Of a DNA stretch of 33,410 nucleotides, positions 24,543 through 30,619 are shown piece by piece (within the stretch, counting starts at the first letter, position 1; every line of letters begins with the position of its first letter). The translations under genes and the position numbers were made by a program. Source of the DNA: an uncultured Ruminococcus sp. GTDB taxonomy: Bacteria; Bacillota; Clostridia; Oscillospirales; Ruminococcaceae. The stretch lies in assembly GCA_947176075.1 (NCBI GenBank), contig CAMWPG010000010.1:1-33410 (forward strand). The letters are read 5' to 3'. Under the pieces are notes generated by a model. The model saw nothing but the letters and a program-made list of their open reading frames with translations. It was not told the origin of the DNA and made no database searches.

Positions 24543-25661
24543 ATGGTATTATTAGATGAACTGCGTGTGGCAATGTGTGACCACCGTGAGGATATGAAAG
24601 AATTATACGATGTTCTGGGTCTTGAAAAGGTGAAGTCCCGCTATGAGGAGCTTCAGGCACAGGTTGCAGCCGATGGCTTTTGGGATGATCTTGAAAATTC
24701 ACAGAAGGTTTTGCAGGAATCAAAAGCGCTTGAAAATAAAATCAATCAGTATAATAAGCTTAATGACAGCCTCGAGGATCTTATCGCACTTATTGAGCTG
24801 TCCATTGAAGAAGGAGAAACCGAGAGCGACGAGGATATAAATGCTGAAACAGAAAGCTTTGAAAAAACTCTTGAAGAAATGAGACTTGCTTCGCTGCTTA
24901 CAGGCGAATACGACAGCTCAAATGCCATTCTTACATTTCATGCAGGCGCAGGCGGAACGGAGGCTCAGGATTGGGCGGAAATGCTGTATCGTATGTACAA
25001 TCGCTGGGCTGAAAGACATAATTTTAAGGTGACCACGCTTGACTATCTGGACGGCGATGAAGCAGGGCTGAAAAGTGCATCTATACTCATTGAGGGAGAT
25101 AATGCTTACGGTTTTCTGAAATCAGAATCCGGTGTACACAGACTTGTACGTGTATCTCCGTTTGATTCCTCCGGCAGACGTCATACATCATTCTCAGCGC
25201 TTGAGGTAATGCCTGAGATCGATGACAATATGGAGGTAGATATCAGACCCGAAGACGTTAAGATGGACGTTTTCCGTGCCAGCGGCGCAGGCGGTCAGCA
25301 TATCAATAAAACAAGCTCTGCGGTAAGACTTACTCATTTGCCGACAGGTATAGTTGTATCCTGTCAGACTCAAAGAAGTCAGTTTCAGAATAAAGACTTC
25401 GCTATGAAGATGCTTCGTGCTAAATTGGTTGAGATCAAGGAAAGAGAACATCTTGATAAAATTGCAGATATAAAGGGCGTACAGAAAGAAATTGCATGGG
25501 GCGCACAGATACGCTCATATGTTTTCATGCCGTATACTCTTGCAAAGGATCATCGTACCAATTTTGAAAATGGTAACATTCAGGCTGTTATGGACGGCGA
25601 TATAGACGGATTCATTACTGCATATCTTAAAGGTCTTACAAGCGGTACATTGCAAAAGTAA
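24543..25661 (+). CDS. prfB: Peptide chain release factor 2
   Basis: RF2 recognises UGA and UAA in the ribosomal A site and triggers release. The 372-residue protein has the coiled N-terminal domain, the GAGGTEAQDW block, the RF2-type stop-recognition tripeptide SPF (in VSPFDSSGRRH) and the catalytic GGQ in GAGGQHINK. AAAGGAAA precedes the ATG. The whole protein is encoded in one uninterrupted frame, so the +1 programmed frameshift with an early UGA that regulates prfB in E. coli and B. subtilis is absent. It is a single-gene unit with its own promoter and terminators, and divides the dockerin-protein genes. Confidence 0.97.
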   Translation: MVLLDELRVAMCDHREDMKELYDVLGLEKVKSRYEELQAQVAADGFWDDLENSQKVLQESKALENKINQYNKLNDSLEDLIALIELSIEEGETESDEDINAETESFEKTLEEMRLASLLTGEYDSSNAILTFHAGAGGTEAQDWAEMLYRMYNRWAERHNFKVTTLDYLDGDEAGLKSASILIEGDNAYGFLKSESGVHRLVRVSPFDSSGRRHTSFSALEVMPEIDDNMEVDIRPEDVKMDVFRASGAGGQHINKTSSAVRLTHLPTGIVVSCQTQRSQFQNKDFAMKMLRAKLVEIKEREHLDKIADIKGVQKEIAWGAQIRSYVFMPYTLAKDHRTNFENGNIQAVMDGDIDGFITAYLKGLTSGTLQK

Positions 25662-25666
25662 AAAAA

Positions 25667-25690
25667 CTGCTGCATAAAAAAGTGCAGCAG
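25667..25690. terminator. Hairpin after prfB
   Basis: CTGCTGCA and TGCAGCAG form an 8-bp stem. The plus-strand tail is CTTTATA (weak); the minus-strand tail is a run of Ts (strong). It is one of two hairpins in the prfB-protease convergent gap. Confidence 0.65.
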
Positions 25691-25714
25691 CTTTATATGG
25701 TTATAACGATCAAT

Positions 25715-25761
25715 AAAAGATCGCTTCCGGTTCTCTTTGAGTTAGCCGAAAGCGATCTTTT
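25715..25761. terminator. Bidirectional terminator between prfB and the dockerin protease
   Basis: AAAAGATCGCTT-C-CGG and CCG-A-AAGCGATCTTTT form a long stem with T-rich ends on both strands. Confidence 0.85.
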
Positions 25762-25764
25762 ATA

Positions 25765-27264
25765 TTATTTATTTTCAATTATAAGTTCTTTCATTATAGC
25801 GATATCAAAAATATTTATTTTACCATCTTCATTCAAATCGCCTGCTTCCCAGTCGATAAGAGTATCAGTTTTGATAAGAAATCGCTGCATCATAATGATA
25901 TCAGAGAGACTGAATTCATTATCAGCATTGACATCACCTTTGACCTTGTGAGAATTTTGTTCGAGGGTAATATATTCTATACTCATAATTGTGGAAGTAT
26001 CCGTATTATATATGAACTTTAGGGAAATTTTGTCACCGACTTCATAATAAGCAAGATTTTTGCTTTCATCACCATTAAAATAATCTGTTCCACTGAAATT
26101 ATATGTGCCATTCTGCGAAAATTTAATGGTATTACCGCTTTCATTCAAAACAATATTGTCAATGGTGTCAGAAAACTCTGCAATGGAAGTATTTAGGACA
26201 GGCTCAGTTGTAGTAGTTGTTGATGTTATAGTTGTGGTTGTCGTTGTAGTAGTTATAGTAGTTGTTGTTGTATTAGGATGGGCATTTTCAAGATCAAATC
26301 TTCCTGCTTCATCCTTTATCTTAGTCCACATATATCTCAAAAGCCAACCATCAAAATCGGTTATTTCCATAGAAGAACCTGCCATCATAATAGAAGAGCC
26401 GTTTCCCGGGAAACCTCCGGGAGGAAAACCATCTATTTCCCCTTCGCCGCCATAGAAGTCAGTTATACCAAAGGCATGACCGACCTCGTGAACCTGAACG
26501 TGCGGGAATGTTCCATCTATCATATTTAGATAAGCTGTATCAGAAAGTCTTTGTCCCCAGTCTCCGCCGCAGCCGCCTATAGCTGGAAAGCCTTCTGTTG
26601 CCCACATATACATATCAAAGCGCTTGTCAAGACCGCCGGGATAATTATACGCATCGAATGCAGGATCAAGTCTATGCTCAAAATGATATATACGTGACAA
26701 TTCATCAGGAGCGTATGGTTCACGATCAGGTATCGTTTCCGTTCCGTTTGAAGTATCATATTGACTATCATAATATCTTGTGTCAGTATATATTATTTCG
26801 TTCGGAGAAGGATCAATAATGCTGTTTTTATCAATAACTGCCCAGCCAACGATATTAACGTCAATATGATCATAAGGCCAGTTTTCATATCCTGCAAGCC
26901 TATCATTCCATGCATTCACAGCATCGGAGAGAACCCTTTGAAAGCCTTTGCGCTGCTCCGGAGTGATCTGCTTATAAGACTGCCATTTTACTACGTAATT
27001 AAGGCTTCCCTTGCCTGCGATAAGCTGGTCAAAAAGAGTGTTCCAACGTTCAGTAGATTTTTCTCTTTGGATTCTATTCTCCCATATCCAGCTTGCAGCG
27101 TATTCATATTCGCTTGGCATATCATTTATAGTTTGCGCACTTGCCGACAGCATCTCATTTTTCAGTAATGTATTATGCGAGCCTCTCAGCGGCAGGCAGA
27201 ACGCAGAGCATAGCATTAAAGCAGATACTGCGCCTGCCACGATTTTTTTGTAATTTCCTTTCAT
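25765..27264 (-). CDS. Secreted zinc metalloprotease with Thr-rich linker and dockerin
   Basis: The 499-residue protein has a signal peptide (about 1-30). Its catalytic region (about 50-320) carries the metzincin-like zinc motif H259-E-x2-H263-x2-G266-x2-D269 and a Met-turn candidate SSIMMAG (290-296). A Thr-rich linker (321-346) follows, then a beta-rich module (about 355-440) and a C-terminal dockerin (442-499) with loops GDVNADNEFSLSD and GDLNEDGKINIFD. The dockerin implies attachment to a cohesin-bearing scaffold at the cell surface. An Asp as third metal ligand is unusual but known in some metzincins. GAGGT lies 8 bases before the ATG. No substrate can be deduced; plant or host proteins are possible. 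Confidence 0.82.
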   Translation of the reverse strand: MKGNYKKIVAGAVSALMLCSAFCLPLRGSHNTLLKNEMLSASAQTINDMPSEYEYAASWIWENRIQREKSTERWNTLFDQLIAGKGSLNYVVKWQSYKQITPEQRKGFQRVLSDAVNAWNDRLAGYENWPYDHIDVNIVGWAVIDKNSIIDPSPNEIIYTDTRYYDSQYDTSNGTETIPDREPYAPDELSRIYHFEHRLDPAFDAYNYPGGLDKRFDMYMWATEGFPAIGGCGGDWGQRLSDTAYLNMIDGTFPHVQVHEVGHAFGITDFYGGEGEIDGFPPGGFPGNGSSIMMAGSSMEITDFDGWLLRYMWTKIKDEAGRFDLENAHPNTTTTTITTTTTTTTITSTTTTTEPVLNTSIAEFSDTIDNIVLNESGNTIKFSQNGTYNFSGTDYFNGDESKNLAYYEVGDKISLKFIYNTDTSTIMSIEYITLEQNSHKVKGDVNADNEFSLSDIIMMQRFLIKTDTLIDWEAGDLNEDGKINIFDIAIMKELIIENK

Positions 27265-27299
27265 TGCTGTTACCTCACCTAAAATAAAAATGTAAAATA

Positions 27300-27305
27300 A
27301 TTATA
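27300..27305 (-). promoter_or_regulatory. Extended -10 promoter element of the dockerin protease gene
   Basis: TATAAT preceded by TGA on the minus strand, about 35 bases upstream of the start codon. The -35 region (TAGAAA) is poor, so activator dependence or extended -10 use is likely. Confidence 0.5.
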
Positions 27306-27420
27306 TCACATTTTAACAATAGTTTCTATGGCATATTTTATCATATTTATTGCATATCAAATCAAATTTATTTACTATCCACATATCCACAATTTAAGCA
27401 ATGGAATTGATGTGAAATAG

Positions 27421-27450
27421 AAAACGCCGCATTTTGAAATGCAGCGTTTC
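27421..27450 (-). terminator. Terminator of the ECF sigma/anti-sigma operon
   Basis: On the minus strand AAACGC-T-GCATTT and AAATGC-G-GCGTTT form a stem followed by TTTTCTATTTC. Confidence 0.8.
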
Positions 27451-27471
27451 ACTTATGAAGACAACTTCTTA
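27450..27471 (-). repeat. Solo end of the dispersed inverted-repeat element
   Basis: On the minus strand TAAGAAGTTGTCTTCATAAG followed by TGAAA matches the left end of the 11168 element at 22 of 25 positions. The TAA stop of the anti-sigma-like gene falls inside the match. No second arm is evident on the other side. Confidence 0.5.
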
Positions 27472-28131
27472 CTCAGACGGAAGCTCTATACCTTCCATAA
27501 CCTCTGCATCACAAGGTGTTACAGTTACTACCGGATCATCTAAAGTACCTTCTACTGTAACAGACTTAAAACATCCATTGCCAAAATCACAGGTAACAAT
27601 ATAACTTTCATTTCTTTTAATGGCATCTGTAACATCAACTGCAAATTCATCATCGGTATCTGCTTTGAGCAAAAGGCGATTTTTATCATCAAGCTCCGTA
27701 TAGAACTTTGTATTAGGATCAGTTAAAGTACAAAATGTGGTTTCTATTTCAACTACATCCAATCCTTCCCCCTTAATGTACTCATAAGAATAAGAATCAA
27801 CCTCATCTACATTTTGAATAATGCAAAATGTATTATCGTCCATCTGAGATATAGATGCCGTCATTTCCTCACCGTTTATCCAGAACTTTATCTCCTGCCA
27901 GATATTGGAGCTGGCAGCAGCATGGATTCCTATTGCAGATACAGACAAAAGAGCTGCAGCGGCTGCACATATAATAGCTGTACGTTTTTTATTTTTTGTT
28001 TTCATAACAATATTTCCTTTCTGTGTATATTCGCTCATTTTTTCCAATGTGCGTTTTCTGACAGCTTCAGAAATGTCTTTATCAAGTGAAATCTCTTGTA
28101 ATGAATATTGCTTTTTCCAGTCATGTTTCAT
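27469..28131 (-). CDS. Probable membrane anti-sigma factor partner of the ECF sigma
   Basis: This 220-residue single-span protein has a cytoplasmic N-terminus of about 48 residues (charged, helical), a membrane segment about 49-71, and an extracytoplasmic domain rich in Asp and Thr ending in an acidic tail. I see no zinc-binding anti-sigma motif (H-x3-C-x2-C). The role rests on topology and on an 11-base overlap with the upstream ECF sigma gene, the usual arrangement for cognate regulators. AAAGGGG lies about 9 bases before the ATG. The stop codon lies in a copy of the element end. Confidence 0.7.
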   Translation of the reverse strand: MKHDWKKQYSLQEISLDKDISEAVRKRTLEKMSEYTQKGNIVMKTKNKKRTAIICAAAAALLSVSAIGIHAAASSNIWQEIKFWINGEEMTASISQMDDNTFCIIQNVDEVDSYSYEYIKGEGLDVVEIETTFCTLTDPNTKFYTELDDKNRLLLKADTDDEFAVDVTDAIKRNESYIVTCDFGNGCFKSVTVEGTLDDPVVTVTPCDAEVMEGIELPSE

Positions 28132-28684
28132 TTTTAAAACCCCTTTCTGTCAGAAAAACTTTTAACTTTTTTCGTGCACGATATAATTTTGTCTTAGCGT
28201 TTGTATCAGAAATGGAAAAACGTTTCGATAGTGAATTTAGCGGTTCACCATAAAAATAATAGCGAACTATCAGCTGCTGTTCCAAAGAAGAAAGCATATC
28301 AAGACTACTATGCAGAAGAGACATATCCTCAAGCCATTCTACAGATCTTACAATATCCGTATCAGCAGCAAGTATATCTTCAAATTCGCAAAAATCCGGT
28401 TTTGCATTTATTGAGCGCAGCTTGTTTTTTGCAAGATTCCTTGCAATCGCTGCAAGATATGGACTTACGGGACGACTTTTATCCAGAATATCAAGATTTT
28501 GCCAAAGCTTTATAAATACATCTGATGTCATTTCCTCTAAATCTTCCTCAGTACAATATCCGCCTACCATATTGAAAAAAATTGTATAAACATATCCTGA
28601 ATAATCGGATATAAGCTTTTCAATGGTTCTTTCGCTGTTTTTTTGCAGCTGTGCATAGATCCGTTTTTTCAATGTGATTCCCAT
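28121..28684 (-). CDS. ECF-type RNA polymerase sigma factor
   Basis: The 187-residue sigma-70 family protein has only region 2 (about 20-90, with EEDLEEMTSDVFIKLWQN and a YLAAIARNLAKNKLR block) and region 4 (about 125-180, with LNSLSKRFSISDTNAKTKLYRARKKL), as in ECF factors. It would redirect RNA polymerase in response to an envelope signal sensed by the overlapping membrane protein. ATG 28684 has AGG almost touching it, so TTG at 28672, about 11 bases after AGGA, is an alternative start. Upstream TGTAACC and TGTATA look like an autoregulatory ECF promoter. Confidence 0.92.
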   Translation of the reverse strand: MGITLKKRIYAQLQKNSERTIEKLISDYSGYVYTIFFNMVGGYCTEEDLEEMTSDVFIKLWQNLDILDKSRPVSPYLAAIARNLAKNKLRSINAKPDFCEFEDILAADTDIVRSVEWLEDMSLLHSSLDMLSSLEQQLIVRYYFYGEPLNSLSKRFSISDTNAKTKLYRARKKLKVFLTERGFKNET

Positions 28685-28712
28685 CCTGTCTGAATTTGCA
28701 AATTCACCTATA

Positions 28713-28740
28713 TATACACATCAAAGGCGAAATGGTTACA
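28713..28740 (-). promoter_or_regulatory. Candidate autoregulatory ECF promoter
   Basis: On the minus strand TGTAACC (28734-28740), a 15-base spacer and TGTATA (28713-28718). The AAC-containing -35 is typical of ECF-dependent promoters. It starts transcription just upstream of the sigma gene. Confidence 0.5.
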
Positions 28741-28757
28741 CAGCTCTTGGAAATTTT

Positions 28758-29417
28758 TTATGGAAGCAGAATCTCCCTTAGTTCAGATACGCTTTCAACT
28801 ATAATATCCGCACCATATTCAAGAAGTTCACCTTCCGGTGCGTAGCCGTATTTCACTCCTGCAACTGCCACACCGCATTCCTTTGCACCTGAAATATCAT
28901 GCTTTCTGTCGCCTATCATAAGAACATATCCCTTATCTTCTTCTGTAAGTCCCAGCCTTTTCATAGCAAGACGTATCATATCTGCCTTTGTTTCATCCTC
29001 ACGTTCAATTGAAGAACCGGCTACTGCTTCAAAGGCATCTGCTATTCTAAAATGACTGAGTATCCTGCGTGCAAAAACTTCCGGCTTAGAAGTCGCAAGT
29101 GCAAGCCTATAGCCTGCATTTTTCAAATCAAACAAAAGCTCCGGCACGCCGTCATATACTCTGTTCTCGAAAATTCCTTTTTCGCTGTATCTCTCACGAT
29201 ATTTAAGTATTGCCGCCTCTGTATCTTTATAGGAAAGTCCGCACAATTCCTGATATGACACCACAAGCGGAGGTCCTATAAATGCCCTGAGCGTGTCATA
29301 ATCCGGAACAGGAAATTTGCGGGATGTAAGCCCGTATCGTACACAGTTTATTATCCCCTCTTCGGAATCGGTAAGTGTGCCGTCAAGATCGAATAACAGA
29401 TATTTATACTTTCTCAT
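28758..29417 (-). CDS. HAD-family phosphatase (Gph/PpaX-like)
   Basis: The 219-residue HAD subfamily IA hydrolase has motif I FDLDGTLTDSEEG (nucleophile Asp near residue 10), an alpha-helical cap, motif II ATSKP, a motif III lysine near DETKAD, and motif IV MIGDRKHD. Relatives dephosphorylate phosphoglycolate, pyrophosphate or nucleotides; the substrate is not readable from sequence. ATG 29415-29417 is chosen because GAGGAG lies 11 bases upstream and is too close to the in-frame TTG 29426. It follows the RNA methyltransferase gene on the same strand after a gap containing a hairpin. Confidence 0.9.
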   Translation of the reverse strand: MRKYKYLLFDLDGTLTDSEEGIINCVRYGLTSRKFPVPDYDTLRAFIGPPLVVSYQELCGLSYKDTEAAILKYRERYSEKGIFENRVYDGVPELLFDLKNAGYRLALATSKPEVFARRILSHFRIADAFEAVAGSSIEREDETKADMIRLAMKRLGLTEEDKGYVLMIGDRKHDISGAKECGVAVAGVKYGYAPEGELLEYGADIIVESVSELREILLP

Positions 29418-29447
29418 AGTAAACAATTCTCCTCATAATACAGAATC

Positions 29448-29476
29448 GGGCAGCCCATTTTTAAGCTGCCCTTTTT
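29448..29476 (+). terminator. Terminator-like hairpin facing antisense
   Basis: GGGCAGC (29448-29454) and GCTGCCC (29465-29471) are followed by TTTTT only on the plus strand, although both flanking genes run on the minus strand. On the minus strand the tail is GATTCTG, so sense termination would be weak. Confidence 0.6.
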
Positions 29477-29481
29477 ATTTC

Positions 29482-30597
29482 TTAGAAATACATATAAAGC
29501 TGGCACTGCATCATGCCGTTATAAAGCTTTCTGCGCTTTGATGCCTTTTTATCAAAAAATGTCTCAAATTCGCTGTCCGGTGAAATAACATAGCACGGAT
29601 GTTCCTTATCAGCAGGGAATACACAACCCATTATTCGATAAAGAGATTCTGCCGATTGAATATCAAGCATTCTTTCTCCATAAGGAGGATTACACACCGT
29701 TATACTGCCATCTATAGGCTCAAAATCAGCTATATCACGCTGCATAAGATGTATCCTTGACATAACTCCTGCTTTTCTTGCATTCTCTTCGGTAAGCCTT
29801 ATAGCCTCAGGATCACAGTCAAAGCCGTATGCCTCAAACTGTGCATCACGGTTTATTGCTGCGATCGCTTCAGCACGTGCATTTCGCCATGCCGCAGCAG
29901 GAATACATCCCCACTTTTCGGCAGCAAAATGACGATTAAGTCCCGGAGCCATATGAAGCGCCTTGAATGCCGCTTCTATTAAAAATGTTCCGCTGCCGCA
30001 AAATGGATCTGCAAGTACACTGTCACTTCTCACCCTTGCAAGGTCAATTATACCTGCTGCAAGTGTTTCCTTAATAGGAGCAGCGTTTGAATTTCTGCGG
30101 TATCCTCTCTTATGCAAACCTGCACCGGAGGTATCAAGATATATAACACATCTGTTTTTGCGAATTGAAAACTGTATCTGATGAATGCTTCCAGTCTCTG
30201 CAAACCAACTTGTGCGATAGTGCATTTTTAGTCTTTCAACAGCAGCCTTTTTTACAATAGACTGACAATCAGGCACACTGTAAAGCTTTGAGTCAAGTGC
30301 GTGACCCTTTACAGGAAAAGCATCATCTTTGCCTATCCAGTTTTCCAGCGGAAGCTTTTTCACGCCCTGAAACAGCTCTTCAAAAGAATATGCCGAAAAT
30401 TCACCCAACTGAATAAGAACTCGTTCAGCTGTTGAAAGGCAGAGATTTGCTTTCGCCAGAACGGAATAATCACCTCTAAATAGAATACGTCCGTCCTGAA
30501 CTGTTATATCCTCCGCTCCGATTTTTGAAAGTTCAAAGCGCAGCGTACTCTCCAAACCAAAATGGCATGGACAGCACATAAGAAATTTCTGTGTCAT
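29482..30597 (-). CDS. THUMP-domain class I RNA methyltransferase (RlmL/YpsC-like)
   Basis: The predicted 371-residue SAM-dependent methyltransferase has an N-terminal ferredoxin-like/THUMP region (about 40-150), then the Rossmann core with LADPFCGSGTFLIEAA, an acidic FDCD block and the catalytic CNPPYGER. NPPY marks N2-guanine or N6-adenine methylation; the closest functional model is the RlmL N-terminal half, which makes m2G2445 in 23S rRNA. ATG 30595-30597 is preferred because AAAGGA lies about 10 bases upstream. The longer frame runs into the PBP1A gene. It follows the PBP1A gene by 22 bases. Confidence 0.93.
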   Translation of the reverse strand: MTQKFLMCCPCHFGLESTLRFELSKIGAEDITVQDGRILFRGDYSVLAKANLCLSTAERVLIQLGEFSAYSFEELFQGVKKLPLENWIGKDDAFPVKGHALDSKLYSVPDCQSIVKKAAVERLKMHYRTSWFAETGSIHQIQFSIRKNRCVIYLDTSGAGLHKRGYRRNSNAAPIKETLAAGIIDLARVRSDSVLADPFCGSGTFLIEAAFKALHMAPGLNRHFAAEKWGCIPAAAWRNARAEAIAAINRDAQFEAYGFDCDPEAIRLTEENARKAGVMSRIHLMQRDIADFEPIDGSITVCNPPYGERMLDIQSAESLYRIMGCVFPADKEHPCYVISPDSEFETFFDKKASKRRKLYNGMMQCQLYMYF

Positions 30598-30619
30598 TAT
30601 ACATACGTCCTTTGCTGTA

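Noticed and set aside
26207-26275. Simple repeat of ACN-type triplets
   Set aside because: It is the coding sequence for the Thr-rich linker of the dockerin protease, not an independent repeat element.
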